A stretch of DNA of 64,000 nt from Actinomucor elegans (taxonomy: Eukaryota; Mucoromycota; Mucoromycetes; Mucorales; Mucoraceae), in the NCBI GenBank assembly GCA_026027325.1, contig JAMSLZ010000005.1, forward strand, positions 1,674,001-1,738,000, read 5' to 3'. The first letter of the stretch is position 1. Every line of letters begins with the position of its first letter. This document shows, one piece after another, positions 13,870 to 25,938 of this stretch. The position numbers and the translations under genes were made by a program. A model generated the notes under the pieces. It was given only the letters and a program-made list of their open reading frames with translations. It did no database searches and was not told the origin of the DNA.

Positions 13870-14687
13870 TTAAGAGAAAGACCAAGTAATCTTGACTCGT
13901 CCGGCAGCAAAGTCTGCAATTTTACCAAAAGCAGCAGGACTCAAGTCGATATCACCTTTAACACAAGGAGGACATGTATCTACAATCTTGACTCTAACAG
14001 AGCCCTTGGGACCTTTGACTGTAGCGTATTTACCGCACATGGGGTTGTGATTAGGGTTGATACCGTTTTGCATTTGTGGAGCATTCTACACAATTAATTA
14101 CATTAATCATTGTTGTCACATCATAGATAGAGAGATATATGACTTACCAATGCAGCAACGAGCTCACTGTCATTGTTATCCCAACCACAAGAGCCTAAAC
14201 CAGTGTTATAGAATGTACCATCACCAGAGAACGAGCCGCCAGATGGCTTAGCCGCTGACTTTTTAGTAGTGGTCTTTCTCTTAGTAGTCTTCTTAGTAGT
14301 CTTCTTGGTGGTCTTCTTGGTGGTCTTCTTGGTGGTCTTCTTCTTGGTAGTGGTTTTTCTTTTAGTTGAAGTCTTTCTCTTTTTCGAAGACTTCTTGGTC
14401 TTTTTAGTAGACTTCTTTTTTCTATGTGTTGATTTTTTGGTGGTAGTTCTCTTTTTGGTAGATGTCTTCTTTCTGGCAGCAAGATGCTTGACTCCGCATC
14501 TTTTTTCGATCTGTTGAACCGCACGACCTTCCAGGGCCGAGCCAGATAACTTTTCGAATGCTACAACAGGATAATCTTCAGTAGGAGAAGAGACATCTGG
14601 GGAGATTGGGGCTGTTTGAGCTTGATAAAGCAAGGATGTAGTTATGACAGTAGTCAAGGTTAAAAGAGAGGAATGAGAGAAACGCAT
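13870..14687 (-). CDS. Secreted RlpA-like double-psi beta-barrel protein with Lys/Thr tract, 251 aa
   Basis: Exons 14687-14148 and 14085-13870; the sum is 756 nt. Residues 1-25 form a signal peptide. A short pro-region ends in a Kex2-type EKR site at about 61-63. A highly basic tract at 72-147 is built of K-K-T-T repeats. A double-psi beta-barrel domain follows at 152-251 (GDGTFYNTGLGSCGW, NPMCGKYATV, VKIVDTCPPC, DIDLSPAAFGKIAD), as in RlpA, barwin and expansin-like fungal proteins. The family acts in the wall or binds polysaccharides; many fungal members are non-catalytic. The polycationic linker may bind anionic wall polymers such as the uronic acid polymers of Mucorales (inference). The codons for the Lys/Thr tract form a 12-bp DNA repeat, so tract length is probably variable. 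Intron 14086-14147 has GT..AG ends. Confidence 0.85.
14283..14345. repeat. 12-bp coding tandem repeat (KKTT)
   Basis: About five copies of a 12-bp unit (CTTCTTGGTGGT and variants on the plus strand) inside the RlpA-like gene encode the K-K-T-T repeats. Unit length is a multiple of three, so copy-number change keeps the frame. Confidence 0.75.
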
Positions 14688-15050
14688 TGTGTGTGTATTG
14701 ATTCTAAAGAAAAAAGGATAGGAATTGAGCAATTGCTTTTTTTTTATTTATACAAGAAGAATAAAGAATAGAAAAAGAGCTCGGTCCAAGTCTTGATCTT
14801 TATAGTTGACTTTTCGTTAATATTACACAGCCAATCAATAAGATATTGGACATTATCTCAATAAGGCTAATGGATTTCTATTCATAATTATTGCATTCCC
14901 CTTTGTACTCAAATACACGTGTAACATTGTAATAACGTTCTGCCGCATCATTGCAAGACCGCGAAATCTGTAAGCAATTATACCAAATGCAAATATTTGC
15001 CCTTTTTATTTTCTTTGTGTAAAAATTAATACTGTGGCTGAAACGCACCC
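14688..15050. other. Upstream region of the RlpA-like gene
   Basis: Short spacer between two genes of the same strand. A CCAAT sequence near 14832 lies about 145 bp upstream of the RlpA-like start codon. No coding signal is seen. Confidence 0.5.
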
Positions 15051-15526
15051 TTACTTTCTCATAAAGTTGGCAAAGGTATCTTTTTTGAAACCAATATTCT
15101 CTGCAGGAACATCAGTAAAGATAAAGTAGCCGCGACTATCCTTGACGCCCAATTCTTTTTCAAGTTCCTCGGTAATAGCAGCAGTTAACTTTGAGTTACG
15201 GTCATTATCTATTAAACAAAGTTAGCGCCTCAACTATTGTACTTCATTTACGCGTTACATTACCGATATGACCAATAGAACCCACCTTGGCAAGGAACCC
15301 AGGTTCATCAGATCCTGCAAAATAAAGGCTATCAACCTTGGTAAAAGTAACCAAACAAAACTACATACAACATCCAGTATTAGACCAGCTCTTTTCAAGG
15401 TCTATAAATAACGCGACTTACACTCTCAGGTTTACCAATGTATTCAGCAAAAAGAGCATTTAAGCGCTTGGTGAAAGCAGACAAATCCTTGGGTGCTTGA
15501 GCAGAAGAAATTTCGAGAATAGGCAT
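15051..15526 (-). CDS. MIF-family tautomerase, 3 exons, 119 aa
   Basis: Macrophage migration inhibitory factor / phenylpyruvate tautomerase family (small trimeric beta-alpha-beta enzymes). Exons: 15526-15422, 15360-15264, 15208-15051; the sum is 360 nt. After removal of Met the N-terminus would be Pro, the catalytic base of the family (MPILEI). Other family marks are GKP at 31-33, the central strand SLYFAGSDEPGFLAKVGSIG and the C-terminal FTDVPAENIGFKKDTFANF, which matches the NxGWNxxTFA end of MIF. Length equals that of the usual family (about 115). The animal CxxC redox motif is not present. The protein lacks a signal peptide and should be cytosolic. It was missed by single-ORF views because each exon is short. 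Substrate is unknown; D-dopachrome or phenylpyruvate activity would be assumed only by homology. Confidence 0.88.
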
Positions 15527-16330
15527 ATTGAATGATATAGAAAAGAAACAAAAAAAGACTCATCTACTACCAAAAAACCCCAATTTTAAGCTAAAACATA
15601 TCAGGTGACACACGACGCGCGCTATGCTTATGTCAGAGTTGAAATGAATTTGCTGAATAATCAGGCCAAAGCTGCCATCAGACACGATCGCTTTGAACAC
15701 TTCTAGGAATTGAACATGCTAATGCATTTTCAGGGCGATTAGTGCATTAGAAGTAGCAAAGCCTTTATCTATGTTTTACCCGAGAATCATTGAGATGCCC
15801 CAATTTTTTCGTTGAACTTAGACATACGAGTGGATCTTCTGAATGGGGTAGCATTGTAAGCATGATTTAAATTGCCGCTCCAGTAGAACTGTTTCAAAAT
15901 GTACCCATCTCAAGCAAACCGCTAATGCCGAGGTATTATGATGAGAGTTACTGCGTTAGTAAGAGCTTTGTCTGTTCTATGCATTCTCCGAAAGTCAAAT
16001 ACTTAATTTGGTAATTACAAGAGATAAAGAGGCAGTTGTATGATAATGTCTCTTGTTTTTCATTCTCAGTCTTCATCTCAGATTGTCCTAATATATCATT
16101 TTTCTACGCGAAATAGTGTTAATGTATAACCATCAAAGTATCTTATATGACAAATAATCTCCAAATATATGTATTTCCCGAGAATCAAAGGAATACTTCG
16201 GTCCGTTGTCAATCCAGATTAGATTTCATAATTTTACGGGTACATTGTATTAAGTCTCCGTTAGCCAATAACATAGCTTAATCTGTGTTTCAGAAAGTCA
16301 ACTTTTCTTTTTTTTTATTAATCTGTAACC
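15527..16330. other. Intergenic region between the MIF-like and DOA10 genes
   Basis: Holds the MIF-like gene's upstream region and the DOA10 3' flank. No coding signal or repeat was recognised. Confidence 0.5.
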
Positions 16331-19300
16331 TCAAGCTTCCTCGAGATTATGCAATTGCTTTCCAATGAGATATGTACCATCTCGAATACTGCGTAGCCAC
16401 ATGTTAATTAATCGAGCAAGTACAACCAATAGCAGTACACAACAGACCAAGCAAAACAAGATGGGGTAAACACATCGGAATACCAATATTTTTATCGATG
16501 AATCCTCAATAGCTACCAAAAACAAATAGATTAGTAAGTCGGTCCCCAATATTCTTACAAAGTGTCATTTTTTTTACCAAACAAGTAGGTAACCATCACA
16601 TATATTAAGCTAGGCACAATAAGAATAGTCCATAGATAGATGATGAAAGGCAGTATCACTCGTCTGTTTACATACTCATAGTTCAGATTTTCCATGTTCT
16701 CCCATCTAAACTGCACCACTTGCTCGCGCAATGCACTACGTCGAGGCAGTATACAAATAATACCGTAAAATATGCTTAATGCTGCAACTCCCAATGTCCA
16801 GTCCTAAAAAGCAACAGAAAAATGAGGCTGTGTGATGCGTATCAGTAATCAAGGTAACTTACGACAGTCAAGTATAAATCAAATTGGTGTCTATCTGACA
16901 AAGGCATTATTATATACAGGTCCATCGCAATGCCTATCAGGAAGGGTATCAGCAGACCAAATGTCAGGAACATGTATGCAAATTTAGCTGCCTAAAAAAG
17001 TAAAAGTAAATTTAGGGGAAGGAGAATTTTTGGCTTGACGTTTAATACAAATAGTATATGTACCTTGCGGATCTTTTCAGTCAGGTAACTCTTTATGAGT
17101 AACCAGTCCATTCTACCGTTTCTGGCAAGATGGTATTTTTGCACAATTGTATTTAATAAAGAACTGAGCAATATCATGACATAGGCGCCTAAAGCAAACG
17201 CATACAAATCATGGATTGGCTTATTAGGCCCTAGTTCAAGCCTAGCAAAGAGATTGCGTCCCAGCTTTACTATTAAAGAATGCGTCATAATTAAAGCATA
17301 AACGTTTTCGATTAATTAACTTACATGGTACTACAGAGATTGAACAGAATAATACGGATCCAGTTGTCCAAATCAATAGTAAAAAGATGGTAATACGGAT
17401 CTTGAAGAAGGGTGGGATATAAACAATGGTTGTGTCTCTTTCCTCATCTTGGCGAACTGCCGGGTGCCCTAGCCTTCTCTCCGTTTCATCAAGTGGCTGC
17501 AATGTAATGGGATGAACGGGAACAATCATTCGTCTGCGAGGCACTACAACCGGAACACTATCATGTGTTGGGACCCGCACAAGTCCACCATCTTCAAGTT
17601 CTTCATCTGGATATCTTCCGCCAAACATAAACGACGATAGACGCAAGGTTCTAGAGACTATATGCCACCAGGTAATAACTGTTTTTTTGGAGAATTCACG
17701 GGGAACTATGTAACTCATAATAGGTGGCATCAAGAATTGCACTGCCAATAAGTCAATGGACAAACATGATATGGGTATACTAAAAAATTTCAATATCAGC
17801 TTTCGATTGTATCACACACCTACCTAATTACTTACTCGAATTTCCATATAATTGGGTAAATGCCGCCGTACTTGCTCACCAGTAATGTAACAACACCCAT
17901 TCCTACCAAAATGAGCATAAAGTAAATGGCGGCCGTTCGTATCAACTTTCTTAAAAGAGTTAATAGCGGCTGATCTACCATATCTTGCACTGGGTGGAAC
18001 TGAGGATCGTTTGGATCTGGCATAAAATACAAGACACCCGGACGTACTACTTCCCGTACAAGCGTAATAAACACTGAAAACTGAAAAATAAAACCTGTGC
18101 CAACAAACCAATGCAAAAATACACCTGAGTAAGGATTCAACAGAACAAAATGAAACCGACTTTTGATAGACCAGCCAGTAAACAACGGTAAAGTCGATAT
18201 ATCGAGCAGGACACCGCATACAGTTGGAAAGATAACAAGCTCAAGAAAGATAAAGAAGAGCACTTTCAAAAACACAGCTTGTTGACGTAGGATTTCATTG
18301 GTAGATCCAGGACGTGTGCTCTTATTTCTAGACAGATAAAAGGAACCGATGGAAATGAGAATAATATAGCCTACACAGGTACACACTGTACGGTCAAGAC
18401 TGCCTTGCCCAATAGCACATTGACGCCATCGTTTAAAGATCACTGCAGAGATGGAACAAATGTTATCTCGAATAAATTCCCAATTATTGATCTTGCTTGT
18501 ATTTATGATGCTATTTGTAGTCTCTGTTAATAAAGCGCCTAAACTGCTACCAGATGGATCAAGAAGAGTGATATGGATGGACTTGAAGATAAAGTATAGC
18601 CAACAGATGGCATCGTCATTGATTGTTCTTATAGTAATAAGTATAGCATCAGGCAATATGTGCTTGGAAAAGGTAGCCAAGGTGGTATAGACAGGCCATA
18701 CCACCTTGTCAATTCCAAAATCAACCATTGGATCAGTCAATAAACGTAACAAATAAATAGGGCTATCCACTAAGCTAAGAGGATGTATCTAAGGATCACA
18801 GTTAGCAACTAGGAGTTCGTGCCAGCCGTGTGTTTCTTTTACCAGTATAACAGAACGTCCAATGACATATGGGATCCAGACAGCGACACACAGACACAGA
18901 TTGATCATTAATGACATGAGTATCGAGTTTTGCACCATCATAAGAGCATTGCCGCGCATACCAATGGCCTCTAGAATGCCATCTATATCTTCAACAAAGT
19001 CAAACGCGTCATTATTTCTCTCATCCGGGGGTATTATAGGCTCTGGTGGAGGCGGTGGTGGAGGAAGAGGAGGCATTATATCATCATTATCATTCTCTTC
19101 CTCTAGTAAAGTTTCGTTCAAGAGCTGTTCAGCGAAATAATCGGTAGATGATAACTCACGCGCTCTCGAAGCGCCAGTTGAGTTGGATGCTATCCTTTGA
19201 TCATCCATGTTGTGATGATTTAAACTACTACTGCTGTTGTCTTGCTGGTAGTCTCTCCAGCTAGCAAAAGGAGATTGGGTGCCGCTTGGTGGATTTGTAA

Positions 19301-20466
19301 ATAACGTGTCATTTTCTTCATCTGAGTCCAGGTTCAAGTTGCCTCTAAATCTAGTATTATAGCCAGCACTTCCAGGCGACATGCTATTATTGGCATAAGG
19401 GTTATCATAATCGCCTTCTTCTCTATTGGTATTATGTACATGATTACTGTTCTCTATTAATCTTCTTCTTCTTAAAAGCTCACGACGTAATTCTTCCAAA
19501 CGCGCGCTTGTCTGTTCGCGTTCGTTCAAAACGCTTTGATCAGTTGTATTTACAGAGCGCACAGTTTGTAATAGGTCATCTACTGTAGCTTGCTGTTGAG
19601 CGAGTTGCTGCTGATTGTTGTGGGCAGGCTGAGCATTGGGTTCGTTTTCCGGATTTGGTGCAGTGTTTTGTATAACCCATTCACGAAATAAATAGGCTGC
19701 TACAAAGACAATCACCACAACAGCGGTAATTATCTGTCCCTGGAAACAATCTGATAAGAATTCCCTGATATTGCATCACAGTTAGTTATTATCTATGTTT
19801 TATATACCTAGTACGTTCTATTACCTCCAATGATACCTTAGTAGGGAGTAGCTAGGTTCGTCTGTAGAAGTCTCTTTTACGGTGTTGTTTCTATCTGTCG
19901 AGGAAGAAAATCCAATGTTTTCTCCACTCCAAAAATAAAATCTCCAAGTCCAAAGAGTCAATGTTGGTAATAGGATGATCCAAACAATAATAACAAGTAT
20001 CAATCGTACAAGCATGACAACAGTTGACGCAGTACGATGTGCCATTTGCTGTATAAGGACACGAAATGGTAATCTATCCGGCATGTCTTGACGGTATATA
20101 GGTGTAAATACAAATGGATATTCGCAAAGCTCGCAATATCTAGAATACACGAAAAATTAAATTATTTATGCAAATTTGGGTTTATAGGCGTTATTACTTT
20201 TTCTTGCTATGCGAGAGCCATTGCAACAAGCTATATAGGCATTGAGAATGTTACTCAATTAGTTGGAAATCTCGACAAGAAAACGGTTCTTTGCGTAAAT
20301 ACCATTCTTGATGAACAAAGCGGATACTACCAGAGCATTTGCAAGGGTGAAATAAAGGATGATCTACTGATGATTCGCCTCTACATACTCTACAAATAGC
20401 TAATGGGACGTAAAAGCCATGTTCAAATGGTATTGTTCTTTGAAATTTACCTTGATCGTCATCCAT
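16331..20466 (-). CDS. SSM4: Doa10/Ssm4 (MARCHF6/TEB4) ER ubiquitin ligase, 11 exons, 1177 aa
   Basis: Polytopic ER/inner nuclear membrane E3 ligase of ER-associated degradation. Exons: 20466-20451, 20399-20303, 20230-20198, 20139-19825, 19764-18843, 18788-17836, 17779-17325, 17269-17064, 16991-16863, 16803-16578, 16512-16331; the sum is 3534 nt. A RING-CH (RINGv) finger sits at the very N-terminus: [18 protein letters not shown], then CELC, assembled across three tiny exons. About a dozen hydrophobic segments follow, with a large hydrophilic, acidic/Pro-rich loop (about residues 190-420). The C-terminus [16 protein letters not shown] is the conserved Doa10 tail element. Length is close to yeast Ssm4. 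The intron at 20400-20450 is 51 nt and lacks an in-frame stop, so a 17-residue longer product is possible. Several central exons have no stop at intron borders; boundaries were set from GT/AG and family continuity. Confidence 0.92.
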
Positions 20467-23400
20467 TTGGCTATGAAATTCTTGATGGTGAAATAGAACC
20501 GAAAATCAAATCACCTGTGTACCCCACATGCAGATCTCTTATACCTAGGTTTTTTAAACAGGGCAGTATGATTGGATTTGTCACCATTTTTATTGGTCGG
20601 GGACAATTACACATGTAAAATTCAAAAAGGCGATTTTCATTTTAAAGAGTAATAAAAACATCGTGTTTGATGTCTGTTGTATTAGCGAACTTTAACTGCA
20701 TATAAAACGGTGTATTACTTTTCATTTCAAAAATCACGGAATTTTTATTGATTTATAAGCCTTTTTATGACCTTCAGATTTCTGTCAATTAGTCTCATTT
20801 TTTATGAACGATGATGCTAGAAAAACATAGCAGTATATTTCAAATGTTATAAACTTACACTTTTAGTAAACCATGTCTCTGGAATAATCTCTTCATGCTC
20901 CATAAAAAAGATATATATATATATATATTGAAAACCTGTCTGGCTTTTTTCTGATATAAGCCGTCGTATCTTCCTAACTATACTCCAACAACATCAAACC
21001 TTTTGAATTGACAAGTACGACATGTGTTGTAATAAAGGACACTATGTATATTCATTATGTCTATGCTATACCAACTGTTTTACATGAGATAACTTTCCTC
21101 CAAGGGTTCTGCGCCTGAAATTCTTTGTTGCTATCACCACTCAGCTATTATCACTTACTCAGTGGATCTTGTAGAATAACCAAAAACGCAAAGAGAATTA
21201 CTGTACGTATGAATGCAACTTATCTTTGACAAGTTATTGGATAAACTGTAGTTACAAAAACCTATCTAATTTTACTATAAAGCAGTTTAATCTGTATAAA
21301 AGATGTTCTCTTAAATTTCACTCCAGCCATTTTTAGTATCTCAGCATTTTTCAACCAGTTTCTATCCAATGTCACATCTAATAGCCAGAACATGTTCGTA
21401 AACTATTGCACCCTCCTAGAGCTACTAATTTATTGAGAGCCCTATGGTTATGAGACATTTGATAAATGGGTTTTAACAGACGAGCATTTCTTATAACTTG
21501 TAAATCCCTTGATCGCTCTCAGATTGATACTGCGTTTGATGGCTATTCAAAGTATAGAATGTACAGCTGAATCCACTAGAATCATTGTTTAGTTGTGTGC
21601 TAATCAATATATTATACTCATCATCGGTTACTTGTAAAGTTCTCTATTACAACATATTCCTTTTGGTCTGCTAAGCACTGTTAACCATTTTTCTTTAGGC
21701 TATATATGAACAAGAGACAGGCTGAAAGATTAATTTCAATTGCAAGAAGCATCATAGGATTGAAAAGAATGCTTAAAAATACAATTGTGGCTCGTTAGTC
21801 ATCTGATGATTGTACTGCGCATGATAACCTGGCGGCTGAGTTCCACTTAGGCAGGGACAATTTTTAAGCGGCATACGCTGTTAATATCAAACAAAGGTAC
21901 GCTATAACATGCTTCTAAAATCCCCTCAATACCATTAAAAAGTAACTCAAAGGTATGCTACCACTATTTCTCATCTGAAAGCTTCTCTTAATGTCTGTTG
22001 GTCGGTGAAGTGTTGCATAAACCAATCAACCAGTACTTTTTAGTATGAATTCTGAAGCTTACTTTTCATGACACAAAAAAAAAAGTTGATGCGTAACATA
22101 ATCTTTCATCAAATTTGTGCATGGTTTATGCCTGCATATTATAGCCTAAAATATTTTCATTATATCCTTCATAGAATGGAGTTGTATTTATCAAAACGTT
22201 CGTATTGGGGGTTTATGAATGCGACTTTAACACAAATATATTGTATACAAAAAAAAAAATGCAATTAAATGTGCACATACTTGTAAAAATAAATAATAGA
22301 TACCGTTAAGAAGACTAAATCCCTAAAATGCCGTCTTTGCGCTTCGCACACACAAAAGAAAATCGTGCTATAAATATTCAGCCATAAGGGATACCCTTAC
22401 TGGTTTTTCAGAAATCATGCCATCATATTTAATATTACTTTCCTTAAGTGGTTCCGGTTTAAAATTACATTGTGACTAGTACATATTCAAAATAAACTAT
22501 TGGATCTACTGCATTTACTGGAACTATTAACTCAAATACAAAGAATATTTAAAATTTTAGTGGCTTTAAAACACATGAACTTCGTAAGAACAAAAATCCA
22601 ACAATTATGTAATAGATATCCTGCATATTCTTGGCTCAATATCGCATCTGATATATAATATATACTCAGAAAGAGTTGTTGGATTCAGAACAATTATTAG
22701 CTAATTGGCATGCAATCGGTATATTATAATAAACCATATTTAATCCGAAAGTGACATATACTTTATATAACCTAGATCTATCTATCAACTAATCTCAATC
22801 TAACGTTGCATTTAAGTATAGATTTAGATTGAGCCATTACATCTATTTTTATTTTTATTTTTATTTTCATTTAACTGTAATTCAATCAATATTTTGCTGT
22901 AACTAAGTTACATCGTATAACCTAGATTTTTTCAATCAACCTCAACGCAACGCTGTAAGCCATATATAGTTGCTAAGAACTGCTGCATTTATTATAGAAT
23001 TTGTTTAACTGCCCGCCAAGTTAAAGTTTACTGAAATTCAATTAGAGATCTGTGCACAGGGCCGACTGTTTACCCTCATGGTCTTTCTATATCATGACTT
23101 TTGAATAATGAAACCATTTTAATAGATATTTACTGTATTATAAACACTTATGCATAACTTGGTTGTGCATCTACAGGAATAAGCATCATATTATACTATA
23201 TATAATAAAAATCATAGTGACAATTGATTCATGTGTTAGTTGCTGCTATTTTGGTTCAATGGCCAAAAGCTGGGTTTCTGATATGCACAACAGTAATAAT
23301 ACAAGAGCAACTTGAATTATAAAAGTAGGTTTGCATTAGAGACTATATTTTGGATATGCAGTTTGAACAGCCAAAGCTTTAAAACTGGAAACAAAGACGA

Positions 23401-23809
23401 TAACTTAGGAAAGTTGCCAAAATGGATTGAAATACCGATTAATCGGTCGCATCAAGCGTGGGTGATCTGGATTGTGCGTCTCCGGACATATAAATGTTTT
23501 TTGTTACAATTTCTTTGTGCTTCAGGACTTTGAGTAACTTTCTTTAAACCTAAAATGATTCATGTAGATTCTGGTTGGGTGAAGAAATCTCGTGGCGGGC
23601 ATATAAAAATCACATTTTTAACCCTTTTACTTCTTGTTGTACAATTACGGGCTCTGGTTGTGACGACGATCAACGTCGTATTAAACTTCAAAGTTTCCTC
23701 GTTCTAGGTTTCTTCTTTTTGTCCGTCCATATATTATACTTTCTTTCCTTCCTTCCTTATTTTTTATTACTCATCATACTAAAGGCATTCTTATATTAGC
23801 CTTTATATT
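20467..23809. other. 3.3 kb gene-poor region between the DOA10 and RhoGEF genes
   Basis: A divergent intergenic region. No gene could be supported; ORFs at 22068-22268, 23312-23533 and 23575-23799 have no family resemblance. It contains a TA microsatellite near 20910-20929, a T-rich ATTTTT repeat near 22846-22869, and an inverted (right-type) TIR-family end at 22628-22686. The last 300 bp are the likely RhoGEF promoter and 5' UTR, with a TTCC repeat near 23745. Confidence 0.55.
22628..22686 (-). mobile_element. Right-type terminus of the TIR family
   Basis: GGCTCAATATCGCATCTGAT followed by ACTCAGAAAGAGTTGTTGGA is the inverse of the family terminal consensus. No matching left end was found nearby, so it may be a solo remnant. 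Confidence 0.5.
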
Positions 23810-25579
23810 ATGAATAGTATACAAAGAGATCCAATGGAATTAGCAGAGGAGCCTAATCATTTGCTATTCAACCCCTCTTATTATGCTTCATTGAAAACGT
23901 CAAGTAACATGTCAGATCCGAGTATCGTCAGTTCTGTTAGTAGTTTAACTAGCCAAAGATATAGTGATATCACCCATTCTTCTATTGAACCATCTCTTGC
24001 CCAACCCAATAACCTCGATGAATTTGATATTATTGATAATCTGGATTTTGAAGATATCGACGATAACCTTATTGGTAAATTGCATGGTATGACTAAACGA
24101 AACGGCATGACTAAAAGTTCGATAGATCAGGAAATGACACATCAACAGAGAGAAGCGATTGTTCAAGAGCTGTTCGTTAGTGAAAAGGAATATGTCAATA
24201 AATTGGAGTTAGTTGTCAGCTCGTTCATCATGCCATTGCGTAACAAAGGGAAGCCATCAACATTTAGCTTTTTGGGCAAGAAGGCACCTTGTACAGAAAG
24301 AGAGATGGGGTGGTTATTTGGGAATTTCGAGGATATCGGCAAACTCCATACAGAGAATCTGTCAAACATGAGCGAGCGGTAAATGTTTTAGTACACATGG
24401 ACAAAGAATCACTTATTAATATATCTTATAGCTTGACCATTTGGGGACCGACTCAAATCATATCGGATGTCCTCCAGACCTGGGTAAGCCCACCAAAAAG
24501 ATCTTTTTAGTTGATAATTTTAGTCTTACTTTTTAAGTACAGTTAGCCAAGTTACAGCAACATTACAAAAGTTATTTTGATCATTATGATGTTTTGGTTA
24601 CTACATTTGAGCGCTTGAGCCGATACCCACCGTTCAAAAAGTTTATGGAGGTAACTCAGTTTAATTTATTTTGTACTCTTTTCAAGGAACTTCTCTCACA
24701 CAAACTGTACATTTGTACTCCTAAAGTCTGTAGACAAGAGTGCCAACCTGAATGGTGTTTCGCTACTGTCTTTACTGCAGACCCCTGTTGGTTGCCTTCA
24801 AAGATATAGAAAACTATTGACTGCCCTTGCTGATAGTACGTCGCCTATGCATCCGGATTATGTTGGTTTGACGCATTGCAAGAGTCGCATTTTAAGTCTT
24901 ATAGACGAATTTAAAGTCAAGTAAGTGTGTTACAATAAATTTCTTACCATAACAATGAAATCTTATAAATGCTTATGTAAATCAGATTCGAAGATGCTAA
25001 AAACGTGGATAAAGTGTACGAAATTTTAACTTCCATGACAGGCCAGCCTTTCAGTGTGAAAGCAGAACGTAGAATTTACTTGCAAAACACCCGTTTAAAC
25101 GGCGAAGATCGATTTTATTTTCTATTTTCTGATATTTTGGTTTTTGCTAAACCTAAAGCGTCTGGACTGCAATATAAAGGACATATCGCTTTGAATAGGG
25201 CTAGAATCCGCGCGCTTACTACCGAAGAGTCCGGCGAAGAAGATTGGCCCATTGAAATCATATCTTCTTTCCAAGGTGTTGATTCACTCAATTCTACATT
25301 TATGGGTTCTCCTACAGCTCATATCATTAAAACAAGCAGTAAACAAGATCAAAAGAGATGGCTAACATGTTTAAATATCGTCATATCCAAGCTTGATCAA
25401 AATCAACAAAACAAAAGTAACGTTTGCTATTGAATTTGATATATATATATATACAAGGCTTATTCAAATGGTCATTTTTTTTAGTTATGGTAAATCGTAA
25501 ACCAGCTGAGTCGATGCGAAGACAAGGAACCACTATGTCAAGCGACTCAAATCAATCAAATGCACAAGAGAGCTTTTAA
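23810..25579 (+). CDS. Rho guanine nucleotide exchange factor (DH-PH), 6 exons, 482 aa
   Basis: Activates a Rho/Cdc42-type GTPase. Exons: 23810-24378, 24432-24483, 24543-24650, 24727-24920, 24986-25416, 25485-25579; the sum is 1449 nt. N-terminal ~105 residues are Ser/Asp-rich and low complexity. The DH domain (about 115-310) starts QREAIVQELFVSEKEYVNKL, holds FERLSRYPPFKKFME, and contains the helix SLLSLLQTPVGCLQRYRKLL, where most family members have TPVQRLPRY. A PH domain follows (FYFLFSDILVFAKPK to KRWLTCLNIV). The intron after FME has alternatives; the acceptor at 24726 is chosen because it keeps the DH helix. The last exon is inferred: reading straight through gives a stop at 25431-25433. 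Splicing from 25417 to 25484 gives 31 further codons rich in Ser/Asn/Gln. Upstream neighbour EPL1 is on the same strand, 360 bp downstream. Confidence 0.85.
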
Positions 25580-25938
25580 AAGAAAATAATCATACTACTT
25601 TACATAATCATTCCTTTTTCCAAACTACACTCCTTTACACTATGTACAATAATATATATATATAAAATTTGACGCGTCAGTCTATTGACTCTATGAAACA
25701 AATTACAGGCTCAGCACTAGGCTAAATGTGACGTCAACACTCATGTCTACGGTGAGGTGTATACCACTCAGAAGAATCCTCCTTTGGAGAAAAAAAAAAA
25801 AGAAAAATAAATAGATACAACTAAAAAAAAAGTAGGTCCTCTAATATTTCAATAAAAAGAATATACTTTGTGACTAAAAGTAAGTGGCTATCTCTTACAA
25901 AAGTATCATATATAAAACTAGATTCCTGATTGTATACA
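25580..25938. promoter_or_regulatory. EPL1 upstream region with palindromic CRE and MCB-like sites
   Basis: The spacer between the RhoGEF and EPL1 holds a perfect palindrome TGACGTCA at 25729-25736 (bZIP/CRE type) and GACGCGTC around 25670-25677 (contains ACGCGT, the MluI cell-cycle box core). Both lie 200-270 bp upstream of the EPL1 ATG. Binding is inferred only from the motif. Confidence 0.45.

Noticed and set aside
14269..14517. Val/Phe/Leu-rich membrane-like ORF
   Set aside because: Antisense reading of the Lys/Thr repeat of the RlpA-like gene.
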